Of a stretch of DNA of 59,041 bases, positions 25,518 through 35,321 are shown piece by piece. The stretch is from contig JAHECY010000014.1 in NCBI GenBank assembly GCA_024641505.1, forward strand, positions 1 through 59,041, in the 5' to 3' direction. The notes under the pieces are model-generated. The model ran no database searches. It was not told the origin of the DNA and saw only the letters and a program-made list of their open reading frames with translations. Both the position numbers and the translations under genes were made by a program. Every line of letters starts with the position of its first letter. The first letter of the stretch is position 1. This DNA comes from Gammaproteobacteria bacterium (GTDB lineage Bacteria; Pseudomonadota; Gammaproteobacteria; SG8-11).

Positions 25518-28500
25518 ATGGATTTTCATTTGACCTTTCCCCTTGCCGGTAGCGCAGCAACGTCGGGCGTTAAGCGACACGGGATTCTTGGTGGATCCAT
25601 AAAGCGATCGAGATTCTCTGTTTTGCGCCAATCTCTGATGGTGTTCACAGTCCTTGTTTTTCTTGGAGCTTGCACCGGTAACCAGGATTCCAACAACGGC
25701 GATATTGCAGGTGACGATGCGCGCAAGGGTGGTTCTGAATCACGCGTCATTAAAGTATCGTTTGCACCGCTGGATGCGGCGGGACTTGCTCGGCACATTG
25801 TATTGCTTGCGCAACCGGGGTCAGCCGCAGAGAAATCCTATCCGCTAACGGATATCCAGTCGCAAAACCTGGGTTGGATAAAAGTTGATGTTGAATTGCT
25901 CGCTGCAGGGCTTCATGCTTTACAATTGGCATATTACTTGGACCATCCCGAATTTGGACTGGTGCTGGTGGCCAAGAGCGATATCGTGGAAGAAGTCTGG
26001 GATGTTGACAGTATTCATGATTTGGACTTGAGCAAAATCGAGATTCATTTCACTGATAATGACAACGACGCCTGCGCAGATATCGTGGAAGTTACAAGAA
26101 ACTCTTCTCCGCATGATGGCGCCGCATTGCCGCCGCCCGAAACGCCAGTCGGTATCTCCTTGCTGGCAACGCCCGGCCAGATTTCCTTGAGTTGGTCGGC
26201 CGTAGCATGTGTCGCCGGGTATGCCATCTACTACAATACCGTTGGCGGTGTCACCATTGACGATGAAAAATTGGACAATATTGCCGCGACCCCGAGCGGG
26301 ACACGGGTAAGCTTTTCCCATTCCGGGCTGGCGTCGGGCACCGAGTATTTCTATCGCGTGATTTCCTATAATGCACTTGGCGAGAGTCCCCTGTCCGATG
26401 AGGTTAAGGGTTCGACGCCAGCGGACGGAACTCCCGGAGGCGGTTCGCAAACGGAGTTTACGATTTCCGGTGTTGTTCATGCCACTGCCGGAGGCCTTGC
26501 CGACAGTGATGTCAACGATCCAAATGCGTTTTACCGCAGCAATGATAATGCCGCGGACTTTCAATCCGTATCCAATCCCGTAACCATCGGCGGATTTGCC
26601 AGTGCTGTCGGTACCGGGGTGTCCGGTGATCGATTTGCGGGTACCGGCGACATAGTGGATACCTATCGTGTGGCATTGGCCGCAGGGCAATGGGTAAATG
26701 TTCAAATAGCGGATTTTAACCCGGCCAATCCAGCGCTAACCGATTTGGATCTTTATCTCTACCTGCCACAGGCTTCCCTGCCCGTGGTTTCTTCCGAATG
26801 TGATGTCAATGACAGCGAGTCGGTGTCCGCCCCGGCGGCCGGCGACTATGATGTGGTGGTGGTCGCTCGTTCCGGAATCACCAACTATGTTCTTGATGTC
26901 GGCGCACCCAGCGGGCAGCCATGCCCCACACTGGCAGTGCAATACGATTTCGTGCCGGGAGAAGCCATAGTCGACTACCGGTCCGATACGCGGACCGCTG
27001 CGGGTCAATCGGGCAAGGCGGTGCGGGTATTGATGTCAGAGTCACAACCGGCGGCCACCACGGTAGTGGCCGGCTATCGCCCGCCACGATACGCTGTCAC
27101 CAAGACCGATGCCGCCCTGCAAGTCAAACTCGATACCATTCAGTTCGTTAAATCTCTGCGCGCCCGGGCGGACGTTCTATCCGCGGACCTGAACTTTTTG
27201 CGCAAACCTTACCTGCAACCCAATGACCCCTACTATGCGCAGCAATGGCACTACCCGCTGATCAATCTGCAACAGGCATGGGACCAGACCACGGGCAGTA
27301 GCGATGTCGTGGTGGCGGTGGTGGATACCGGAATTGATATGGATCACCCTGATCTTGCGCAAAACATTGCGAGTTATGGCTATGACTTCATATCGGATCC
27401 CGGCATGTCGGGCGATGGTGATGGCATTGACAGTAATCCGGACGATCCCGGCGACCGACTCAATGGTGGCTCCAGCAGTTTTCACGGTACTCATGTGGCG
27501 GGCACTATCGCTGCCGTTGGCGACAACGGTATTGGGGTGACAGGCATTGCCTGGAACAGCAAAATAATGCCGTTGCGGGTGCTGGGTTCCGGTGGTGGTA
27601 CCGATTACGACATTATTCAAGCTGTTCGTTACGCCATTCAACTGCCCAATGACGCCAATATTGTGCCAGCTCAGCAGGCCCGGATCATCAATTTCAGCCT
27701 GGGAGGACCGGGTTTTTCTGCGGCCCTGCAGTCCGCCATGCAAGATGCGCGCAACGCGGGAGTGATCATCATCGCCGCAGCGGGAAACGAGGGTGTCGCC
27801 ATGCCTTCGTATCCGGCGGCTTTCGATGGCGTGATTTCGGTGGCTGCGGTCGATGTGGGAAAAAATCACGCCTATTACTCAAACTTCGGTGCCACCATTG
27901 ATATTGCCGCACCGGGCGGGGATCAACGTAAGGACGTGCGCGAAGGAATACTCAGTACCTTGGTGGATGACGCGGGAGCCGTCCCGAAGGCGAGCTATGG
28001 CTTTTATCAGGGCACTTCCATGGCGGCACCGCATATGGCAGGCGTAGTGGCGCTGATGAAATCGGTTTATCCCGCGCTGACCCCGGATGAGCTGGATGTC
28101 TTGATTTCTGCAGGCGCTGTTACTGAAGATCTGGCTGCTGATGGACCGGCCACCCGGGATGACAATTTCGGCTATGGCCTGATCGACGCCTTAAAAGCGG
28201 TACAGCACGCCCGGCAGCTCGGTAATGGTGGTGTGTTGCCACCGGTCTTGCGGGTAACCCCCAACCGGCTGGATTTCGGGTTTGGGGTGGATTCGATTGC
28301 ATTAACTACCGCGAACAGCGGCGGCGGCACATTGAGTATTCAGTCGATTGTCGCCGACGCGCCATGGCTGAGCGTCGCTGAATCCGCGGTTGATCAAAAC
28401 AAACTGGGGATTTATCTGGCGGCGGTAAACCGCGGCAACTTGCCGAATTCCGTTTATACCGCCAAGTTACGGGTGAGCACGAATGTCGGAGTGGTCGATC

Positions 28501-28865
28501 TACCCGTCACAATGCAAGTGGGGAAACCGATTTCGCAAGGCGACGCCGGGTTTCAATATATGTTGCTTGTGCATGCTGCTACCCGGAGTGTGTCGGGAGA
28601 GGTATCCTCCGCGGGTAACAACGGGAATTATCCGTTTTCATTTAAGGCAGTGTCGGCTGGCGAATACTATCTCATATCCGGATCTGATATGGATAATGAT
28701 GCCTTTATCTGTGACGCGGGTGAATCCTGCGGGGGGTATCCGTCCCTGGGCGGGCCGCAAAAAATCATAATCCAGAATGCAGATGTCAAGGGTCTGGAAT
28801 TTTACGTGAATTTTGCCATCGATTTTGGCGCCAATGCGCAATTCTATGGCGCTTATCGCCATTGA
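25518..28865 (+). CDS. Lipoprotein subtilisin-like serine protease (S8) with FN3 and PPC-like domains
   Basis: An 1115-residue predicted lipoprotein with lipobox FLGAC (C52). Domains in order: a linker; a fibronectin type III domain (about 210-300, ISLSWSAVACVAGYAIYY); a pre-peptidase-type beta domain (about 315-465, DLDLYLYLPQ, YDVVVVARSG); a propeptide-like region; and the peptidase S8 domain (about 565-900). The catalytic triad is complete: D603 in VVDTGID, H659 in HGTHVAGT and S834 in GTSMAAPH, with the oxyanion Asn in AAAGNEG. A C-terminal beta-sandwich follows. The ATG at 25518 is chosen; a GTG is 9 bases upstream. It is probably an outer-membrane-anchored endopeptidase for nutrient acquisition or surface-protein processing. 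Confidence 0.92.
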   Translation: MDFHLTFPLAGSAATSGVKRHGILGGSIKRSRFSVLRQSLMVFTVLVFLGACTGNQDSNNGDIAGDDARKGGSESRVIKVSFAPLDAAGLARHIVLLAQPGSAAEKSYPLTDIQSQNLGWIKVDVELLAAGLHALQLAYYLDHPEFGLVLVAKSDIVEEVWDVDSIHDLDLSKIEIHFTDNDNDACADIVEVTRNSSPHDGAALPPPETPVGISLLATPGQISLSWSAVACVAGYAIYYNTVGGVTIDDEKLDNIAATPSGTRVSFSHSGLASGTEYFYRVISYNALGESPLSDEVKGSTPADGTPGGGSQTEFTISGVVHATAGGLADSDVNDPNAFYRSNDNAADFQSVSNPVTIGGFASAVGTGVSGDRFAGTGDIVDTYRVALAAGQWVNVQIADFNPANPALTDLDLYLYLPQASLPVVSSECDVNDSESVSAPAAGDYDVVVVARSGITNYVLDVGAPSGQPCPTLAVQYDFVPGEAIVDYRSDTRTAAGQSGKAVRVLMSESQPAATTVVAGYRPPRYAVTKTDAALQVKLDTIQFVKSLRARADVLSADLNFLRKPYLQPNDPYYAQQWHYPLINLQQAWDQTTGSSDVVVAVVDTGIDMDHPDLAQNIASYGYDFISDPGMSGDGDGIDSNPDDPGDRLNGGSSSFHGTHVAGTIAAVGDNGIGVTGIAWNSKIMPLRVLGSGGGTDYDIIQAVRYAIQLPNDANIVPAQQARIINFSLGGPGFSAALQSAMQDARNAGVIIIAAAGNEGVAMPSYPAAFDGVISVAAVDVGKNHAYYSNFGATIDIAAPGGDQRKDVREGILSTLVDDAGAVPKASYGFYQGTSMAAPHMAGVVALMKSVYPALTPDELDVLISAGAVTEDLAADGPATRDDNFGYGLIDALKAVQHARQLGNGGVLPPVLRVTPNRLDFGFGVDSIALTTANSGGGTLSIQSIVADAPWLSVAESAVDQNKLGIYLAAVNRGNLPNSVYTAKLRVSTNVGVVDLPVTMQVGKPISQGDAGFQYMLLVHAATRSVSGEVSSAGNNGNYPFSFKAVSAGEYYLISGSDMDNDAFICDAGESCGGYPSLGGPQKIIIQNADVKGLEFYVNFAIDFGANAQFYGAYRH

Positions 28866-28985
28866 CGATATTGCGGTTGGCGTGAAGCGCGCATGGAAAA
28901 GGTATCTGTGTAATCGTCACCGCGGACATTTACCCGGGATCTTGCTTCCATCCGCGCCACCCCTGGGTGGGCACTCAATTGGTAG

Positions 28986-30230
28986 TTACAGGATCCAGGG
29001 CAGAAACCGGTATTTCACTTTACGCATGTATTCCCGGTATTCGGGGAAATGCTTTAAATGCCGTTCCTCGGTAAAAGCGCGGGCGATATAGATCCAGGCC
29101 CAGGCAATGTAGCCGACAATGTATTTTGCCTGCCAGAAATTTCGATAGAACACCGCCTGCATGAGCCAGAACAGCAATTTGGTGCTGACGCCGGGATGGC
29201 GTACCACGCCATAAGGTCCGCGGGTTTGCAGTTTGCGCAGGGTGACATTGGCTACCGAAGTGCCCAGGGACAGGCCGCAGCATACATGGATGAATAGTAG
29301 CAGAGCTTCCAGGCCCTTCATCACGTAGAGCCAGGTCATGTCGTTGACCACCAGATCCTGAGTTTGGTAGGTGACCACCGAGGGGGCGAATGGCAGCAGG
29401 GAGCCGGTAATGAAATTCAGCGGTGCGTAACACATGAAACATACCAGCCAGCCGCTGACCGTCAGGTCGATGGAGCGCGAGCGATTTTCCAGCCAGCGAC
29501 TTTCCATGAAATAGGCGAGGCTGGCATTGATAACATCCAACAGCCAGGCGCAGGAGGTGAGCACCAGCAACAAAGTCAACCACTCATGATCGCTGCGGTA
29601 TTGACCGTACCACTGGAGGCCGTAGAACAGATTGTAATACACTTGGGTGACCAATAGCGGAATGAAATACAGGCGCATCAAAAAAATCAACAGTACTTTG
29701 CGATTATAGCGCTTGCGCAAAACCCGAAACACTTGGCCCAGAGGAGCGCCTTTGGCCAGTTGCAGGCTGATCTGCTTCGCGATATGAATCAGCCGAATCG
29801 CCGGATCGTAAAAGTCTTCGCGGGCGGAATGCTTGCAAATCAAAGTTAAGGCGAAATACGGCAATCCCAGGATGAGATAATAGTGCAGAAATTTTTCGAA
29901 CAACCACTGGTTGGCGCGGAAAGTCTCCCCGGCGTAATACGGTTCCAGGCGATAAAAAAGATAGGCACCGTAAATGAGAATCAGCCACACCACGTAGCGT
30001 GCCAGCACCCGGCGCGCGAAACTCTGCCAGTTCCCGGGCAGCTGGAAACGGAACAGGCCGTGGCCGGTCAGTTGGCGGTACATATTCAGGGTGGCATAGA
30101 CCACCGCCAGCGCCACCAGCGTCCAAAGCCAGTTCCATTGCGTCAGGCCGAAATGGTGAAAGGTCAGCAAGCTCAAGCAAACCAGCAGGACATTGCACGG
30201 AATAAGAACGCTGGGGGGCAGTTGGTGCAT
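28986..30230 (-). CDS. Polytopic membrane protein with ICMT/PEMT-like C-terminus
   Basis: About 414 residues with many hydrophobic helices. The last ~90 residues match the isoprenylcysteine carboxyl methyltransferase / phospholipid methyltransferase family pattern: LRKLQTRGPYGVVRHPGVSTK, then FTEERHLKHFPEYREYM ending FLPWI. In that family the RHP and EE motifs bind S-adenosylmethionine at the membrane face. The N-terminal ~300 residues are a long extra membrane region I do not recognise. The start is uncertain: ATG 30230 has AAGAGAAG upstream, while an in-frame GTG at 30287 lacks an RBS. It is divergent from the multihaem cytochrome operon. Methyltransferase activity is inferred only from the C-terminal motif. 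Confidence 0.65.
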   Translation of the reverse strand: MHQLPPSVLIPCNVLLVCLSLLTFHHFGLTQWNWLWTLVALAVVYATLNMYRQLTGHGLFRFQLPGNWQSFARRVLARYVVWLILIYGAYLFYRLEPYYAGETFRANQWLFEKFLHYYLILGLPYFALTLICKHSAREDFYDPAIRLIHIAKQISLQLAKGAPLGQVFRVLRKRYNRKVLLIFLMRLYFIPLLVTQVYYNLFYGLQWYGQYRSDHEWLTLLLVLTSCAWLLDVINASLAYFMESRWLENRSRSIDLTVSGWLVCFMCYAPLNFITGSLLPFAPSVVTYQTQDLVVNDMTWLYVMKGLEALLLFIHVCCGLSLGTSVANVTLRKLQTRGPYGVVRHPGVSTKLLFWLMQAVFYRNFWQAKYIVGYIAWAWIYIARAFTEERHLKHFPEYREYMRKVKYRFLPWIL

Positions 30231-30344
30231 GGGGATGATCGACTTCTCTTGCGCTGGATGGAAGGAACGATAACCGGATTTAAACACATTTTATTATATA
30301 AATATCAGCAGCGGGTATATGGCTGCCTTGACGGCACGAAAAAC

Positions 30345-30375
30345 CGGCAGCATTGGGCTGCTTTTGGCCGGTGAG
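30345..30375 (+). promoter_or_regulatory. Hairpin in the leader of the multihaem cytochrome operon
   Basis: GCAGC-ATTGG-GCTGC followed by TTTT, enclosed by outer arms ACCGGC and GCCGGT, lies about 65 bases before the cytochrome start on the plus strand. It could be a leader attenuator or a promoter-proximal operator. No known riboswitch is recognised. Confidence 0.35.
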
Positions 30376-30438
30376 AGATTTTTTATGTTACCGATATTAA
30401 ACCTTAAAGTTTCGGGGTGAAAGGCCGAAGACCTAACG

Positions 30439-33042
30439 ATGTTGTGTGTGATTTTCGGGGGCAAGGTGCATCTTTCGCGTCGGACGTTATGGGTATGCTT
30501 TTTTATATTGGGTGGCATGTCAGGGATGGCGTATGCCGTGAATACGTTGCCAAGCAATCGCGTGTCCGATGTCGCCAATACCCGCCATAATTTCTCCGCC
30601 GCCGTGACACCGAATTTGCCCCCGGGTGAAAGCCGTAATGTACGTGCGGTCAGTGAGCAACAGATATGCGTTTTTTGTCATACGCCTCATGGTGGTCAGC
30701 TGCAGGCGTCGGTGCCCACCCCGATATGGAACCGCAGTCTATCCGCGGCGAGTTATGTGCCCTACAGCTCCGGATCGATTGATGCCACGGACATCAATCA
30801 ACCTGGCGGCGTCTCCAAGCTCTGCTTATCCTGCCACGATGGTACCCTGGCGATCGGCGCGGTCAACGTCCTGAATGGTGCATTTACCGACAAGAATCCC
30901 AGTACCGCTGATATCACCATGTCCGGCACCGACGGTCTTGGCCACATGCCCGCGGGTGCCGGTGTTACCACGGGGTTCACCCGCAATCTGGGTACCGATC
31001 TCACCAATGATCATCCGATATCCTTCACCTTCGACAGCAATCTCGCCAGCCGTGATGGAGAATTACGTGATCCGGCGCAGGTCTCGCATCTGGGCAATCG
31101 GGTGCCGGGGAAAGCGGCGCCGCTGGTACCGTTGGACAATAACCAAGTGCAATGCAGCAGCTGCCATGATCCACACATTCGGGATCAGGACCCCACGCAG
31201 AACATCAAGTTTCTGCGCCTGAACCGGTTTCAAAAACAAGCGCCGGTGGCCGGCGCGTTCAATGAAACCACGAATATCATTTGCCTGGCTTGCCATGACA
31301 AGGCCGGCTGGGTGGGTTCCGCGCACGCCAATCCCGATGTTGCCGATGAACGTTATTCCAATGCGGCGGCGGATCTGCGCCAGTTCCCCCGCGCCATGCA
31401 GGTCTGGGAATCCGCCTGCCTGACCTGCCATGACACGCATACCGTGCAGGGTGCGCGGCGCCTGCTGCGTGAGGGCGTCGAAAGCAAGGGCAGTCCCAAA
31501 GTCGGTGGCGCGCCGGCGTTGGAAGAAACATGCTATGCCTGCCATTCCGCCGACGGCAATACCTTAACCGCCCAGGGATACAATACCCAGGTGCCGGACA
31601 TCAAGACCGACTTCACCACGCTCTCGGTGCGCATGCCAATTTCCTCCTCCGACCAGCCCGCGGGTGAAGAACGGCATAACATCGGCAGCGTGACGCTGTC
31701 CGATCCGCTGGCGGCCCGCGATCACGCCGGCGCGGATTTCATCGAAGGCCGTGCCACCCTGGGCAAGGGCAATCTGCTCAACCGGCACGTGGAATGTACC
31801 GATTGTCACAACCCGCACCGGGTGATCAAGAACCGGCAATTCAACGGCAATCCCGCGGTGCCGGATGCCGCCGGCACGCACAATCATGGGGCCACGCATT
31901 CAAATCTCGCCTCCGGCGTGCTGCGCGGCGCATGGGGCGTGGAGCCGGTGTATACCAGCAATTCTTTTCACGTCGAACCCACGGATTTTCAAGTGAAGCG
32001 CGGCAATCCCCCGGTGGGTGGCGGCACCGCGGTCACCCAGAGTTATGTGACGCGCGAGTATCAGGTATGTTTGAAATGCCATTCCAATTATGGCTACGAC
32101 AAACCGCCGATGTTGGGATCCTTCGCCGGTGGCACCTCCCCGAACACCAATAATATGACTCAGTACACCAATCAGGCGCGGGAATACAATGCGCCCGTGA
32201 CTCACAAAGGCGAAAACATCAGCCGCGGCACCGATGGCGGCGCGGATTCAGCGTATAATTCGGGTAATCATCGTGGTTGGCATCCGGTGCTGCGCGAGAC
32301 CGGTCGTGACGCGGCGACCCGTCAGGCGGATGCCAATAACTGGATTGCACCGTATAACGGATCCAACCTGGGTGTTCAGACCATGTATTGTACCGATTGC
32401 CACGGTTCCGGCACGGCGCCCGGTACCGTGGCGCCTGATGGCGGAGAGAATGGCAAGCCCTGGGGACCGCACGGCTCCAATAACAATTTTCTGCTCAAAG
32501 GTCCGTGGAGTGGTGCCCGTAATGGTGGTACCGGGGAAGCTCAGTTCAACAGCAGTGATACACGTGACCATTTGTGTTTCAAGTGTCACGTCTATGATCA
32601 ATATGCCAATCCCAACGCTCCCGTCGTGCAGGACAGTGGGTTTTCCGGAGGCGGCGGCATGTGCATGGGCATGTGCGGTGGCGGCATGGGTGGTGGCATG
32701 GGCGGTGCGTTCAATAATCTGCACATTTTCCACGCCAATGTGGTGAGCGCCTTCCGCTGCAATTTGTGTCATGTCGCGGTGCCCCATGGCTGGAAAAATA
32801 AAGCGCTGTTGGTGAATCTCAACGATGTGGGGCCGGAAGGTGGCTATCCGGGTACCGGCAATGAGGTGCGTTTTACCACCGCGGGTTATGTCAACGGCCC
32901 CTATTACAATCGGGCGGCGCTGAAGGTGGTAAGTTTCGCGCCCAGTGGCACCTGGTCCCCGGGTAACTGCGGTTCCCGCAGCGGTCCCACGGGCGTGGCA
33001 TGGATGACCAGCGCCCAGCAGGGGTGCCAGAATGTACCTTGA
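30439..33042 (+). CDS. Undecahaem c-type cytochrome
   Basis: An 867-residue exported protein. The signal peptide ends about GMAYA-VN. Eleven CxxCH haem-binding motifs begin at C77, C129, C239, C282, C327, C365, C453, C544, C651, C713 and C774. Many are followed by HxPH- or xDPH-like patterns (CHTPHGG, CHDPHIR, CHNPHRV), typical of multihaem cytochromes of the NrfB/OmcA/DmsE type. Between haems 10 and 11 lies a Gly/Met/Cys-rich insert (residues 737-756, with CMGMCGGGMGG) that could bind copper or act as a flexible loop. It probably conducts electrons in the periplasm or at the surface. The next genes encode a propeller protein and a system II-type haem-attachment set, so I infer a dedicated locus. 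The exact redox partner is unknown. Confidence 0.92.
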   Translation: MLCVIFGGKVHLSRRTLWVCFFILGGMSGMAYAVNTLPSNRVSDVANTRHNFSAAVTPNLPPGESRNVRAVSEQQICVFCHTPHGGQLQASVPTPIWNRSLSAASYVPYSSGSIDATDINQPGGVSKLCLSCHDGTLAIGAVNVLNGAFTDKNPSTADITMSGTDGLGHMPAGAGVTTGFTRNLGTDLTNDHPISFTFDSNLASRDGELRDPAQVSHLGNRVPGKAAPLVPLDNNQVQCSSCHDPHIRDQDPTQNIKFLRLNRFQKQAPVAGAFNETTNIICLACHDKAGWVGSAHANPDVADERYSNAAADLRQFPRAMQVWESACLTCHDTHTVQGARRLLREGVESKGSPKVGGAPALEETCYACHSADGNTLTAQGYNTQVPDIKTDFTTLSVRMPISSSDQPAGEERHNIGSVTLSDPLAARDHAGADFIEGRATLGKGNLLNRHVECTDCHNPHRVIKNRQFNGNPAVPDAAGTHNHGATHSNLASGVLRGAWGVEPVYTSNSFHVEPTDFQVKRGNPPVGGGTAVTQSYVTREYQVCLKCHSNYGYDKPPMLGSFAGGTSPNTNNMTQYTNQAREYNAPVTHKGENISRGTDGGADSAYNSGNHRGWHPVLRETGRDAATRQADANNWIAPYNGSNLGVQTMYCTDCHGSGTAPGTVAPDGGENGKPWGPHGSNNNFLLKGPWSGARNGGTGEAQFNSSDTRDHLCFKCHVYDQYANPNAPVVQDSGFSGGGGMCMGMCGGGMGGGMGGAFNNLHIFHANVVSAFRCNLCHVAVPHGWKNKALLVNLNDVGPEGGYPGTGNEVRFTTAGYVNGPYYNRAALKVVSFAPSGTWSPGNCGSRSGPTGVAWMTSAQQGCQNVP

Positions 33043-33175
33043 AAAATAGCGTCACTCTTGCCGCGAAGCAAGGCGCGCCATATCGCCAGGGGGTCCGGTT
33101 GTCGGCCGCGGTCGGGCCAGTTCCTGCGTACGTTCAAAGAGCATGGTATTCGCCACAATGCAAAGTTGGCCATTG

Positions 33176-35314
33176 ATGAAACAGCGCTGCAAACTGTCCA
33201 TGCCGCACCCCAGGTTCGGAACGTGGTGGCTGATTGGTGTGGCGCTGTCGCTGCCAGTGTCGGTGGAGGCGCAGCCCACGGTGGCGTATTCCGTCAATGC
33301 CCAGGAGAGCAGTCTGTCGATTTACGATGTGCGGGATGACGGTACCTTGCGATACCGACGACATCATGTGCTGCCCAAGGCGCCCTCGTCGGTACTGTTG
33401 CATCCGAATCACCGATTTCTTTATGCGCTGGCCAAGGCCTCCGATCAGATAGCCATCTATCGGGTCGCCGCCGACAGCGGCGATATTACGGAAATTCCCG
33501 GTTCACCGGTGACCATCAACGCCCGGTCGCCCTTTGATCTGGCGTTCCATCCCAATGGCGAATTTCTCTACGTTGCCGCGCGCTTCAGCGGCGTGGCGGC
33601 GTTGCGTGTCAACGGCGCCACCGGCGCCATCGAAGAGCTCGCGGGCTCGCCGTTTCCCGCCCAGGAACGTACCCGCTCCCTGGCGGTGCATCCCTCGGGG
33701 CGCTTTCTTTACGCGACCAACGCCTACAGCAACAGCGTGTCCGTGTTCACGATCGAGCAGCAATCCGGGCGTCTGTTGCCACAACCGGACCTGACCGTGA
33801 GCAGCGGCCAGCAGCAACCGGCGCCGCGCCAGGCGTTACGTCTGCAGGACATGCCGGCGCTCGGCGGCGGGGTCCCGTATCAAATTGTGGTGCATCCCGG
33901 TGGACGCTATGCGTTTGTCAGTAATTGGGCGGGGGCCAGCATTTCGGTATTCATGATCAACGCCGAGGATGGCGCGTTGCGGCTGTTGCACGGCAAGCCA
34001 GTGGCGACCGGGCTCAATCCCTATGCGCTGGCGGTGCATCCTTCGGGAAAGTATATCTATGTCGGTTACTGGGGTGACAACAAAGTCGCGGGTTACCGGT
34101 TTGATGAAACGGATGGCGGTTTGCGGGAATTACCCGGTTCGCCGTTTGACAGTGCCGGTACGGCGCCGGTAGCGATACGTTGCACCGATGCCGATCATTG
34201 CTACGTGGTGAACAGCTGGAGTAACAGCATTACTTTATTGCAGGTGCGCAGCGACGGTACCCTGGTGCCGCACAATACTACACAGACCCGGTCCGGTCCG
34301 GTGCAATTGGCCTTTGGGCCAGCGGCCGAACAGTCGGTACCACGGGAAGATGTCCTGTTGTTGACCGCGGGCGGCGGCACGGTGGCGTGGTGGCATGGGT
34401 CACGCCCGGAACAATTTTCCGTGGTGCCGGGAGTGCCGGTCTTCGATGATCTGGCGGTGTTTCCCGAGGCCGGTCTGGTCTATCTGATCCCGCGGTCCGA
34501 GCCTGCATTGCGTGCTTACCGGATGTCTCCCGACGCCGGTACCTGGGAGACGCTTGCCGACATCGGTATGGATCAGCAACCCACGGCATTGCTGGCGGAC
34601 CGGCGTGCAGGATTCTTATATGTTTACGATGCCAATGGCGCGATCACGGCCTATGCTCTTGATGCGGCCACCGGCACGTTGCACCAGAGCCAGTATTCCT
34701 TGCAACCGGGAATCGGCGTGGTGGCCTCGGCCCTGGACGCAGCCTCCCGTTACTTATTCACCGCCGGTGGCACGCCACCGTTGTTGCGCTTGTTTCGCTA
34801 CGGCGACGCCTGGGGGCCGGTGATGTCGGACATGACGCTGTACGGACCCCCGGTGGCGTTGCTGGCGCGGCCGACCGCCCTGCTCACGGATCCATCCGCC
34901 AATTTTCTGCTGGTAGGCACCGGGGCGCCCAATCGGATCAGCGTCTATCGTCATCATTTTCAGAGTGGTCTATTGGACGATACCACGGTGCGCCAACAGG
35001 CGCTGACCGGTGAACCGCGCGCCCTGGCCATGAACGATGCCGGCGACACCCTCGGGGTCGTGACCGGAAGTCCGAATACCCTGGTAAGTTACCGTTTCCA
35101 CAACCTGGACGGACGTTTGGAACGGTTGACAACCCTGCCCTTATCCGGGGTACCGAAGGGCGTGCAGGCCGGGGCGCAGGGTTTATACGTGCTATTGGCA
35201 GGGGAAATACAGGTCTATATGCCGGAGGCAGTCACCGGTACAATGTCGCTACGCCAACGATTACCGTTGGCATTCGAGGTTAACCATATAGAGTTGTTGC
35301 CCGTGGGGCGTTGA
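33176..35314 (+). CDS. Exported YVTN/lactonase-type beta-propeller protein
   Basis: About 712 residues. The ATG at 33176 is chosen since it begins the signal peptide MKQRCKLSMPHPRF...SVEA-Q; the RBS is weak and ATG 33197 is an alternative. The mature protein is a repeated propeller with blades of the type SLAVHPSGRFLYATNAYSNSV, YQIVVHPGGRYAFVSNWAG and YALAVHPSGKYIYVGYW, as in YVTN and 6-phosphogluconolactonase-like (lactonase_2) proteins. The length suggests two propellers. No enzymatic motif is certain. Its position between the multihaem cytochrome and ResB suggests a structural or docking partner of the cytochrome. Confidence 0.82.
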   Translation: MKQRCKLSMPHPRFGTWWLIGVALSLPVSVEAQPTVAYSVNAQESSLSIYDVRDDGTLRYRRHHVLPKAPSSVLLHPNHRFLYALAKASDQIAIYRVAADSGDITEIPGSPVTINARSPFDLAFHPNGEFLYVAARFSGVAALRVNGATGAIEELAGSPFPAQERTRSLAVHPSGRFLYATNAYSNSVSVFTIEQQSGRLLPQPDLTVSSGQQQPAPRQALRLQDMPALGGGVPYQIVVHPGGRYAFVSNWAGASISVFMINAEDGALRLLHGKPVATGLNPYALAVHPSGKYIYVGYWGDNKVAGYRFDETDGGLRELPGSPFDSAGTAPVAIRCTDADHCYVVNSWSNSITLLQVRSDGTLVPHNTTQTRSGPVQLAFGPAAEQSVPREDVLLLTAGGGTVAWWHGSRPEQFSVVPGVPVFDDLAVFPEAGLVYLIPRSEPALRAYRMSPDAGTWETLADIGMDQQPTALLADRRAGFLYVYDANGAITAYALDAATGTLHQSQYSLQPGIGVVASALDAASRYLFTAGGTPPLLRLFRYGDAWGPVMSDMTLYGPPVALLARPTALLTDPSANFLLVGTGAPNRISVYRHHFQSGLLDDTTVRQQALTGEPRALAMNDAGDTLGVVTGSPNTLVSYRFHNLDGRLERLTTLPLSGVPKGVQAGAQGLYVLLAGEIQVYMPEAVTGTMSLRQRLPLAFEVNHIELLPVGR

Positions 35315-35321
35315 GTGTTGC

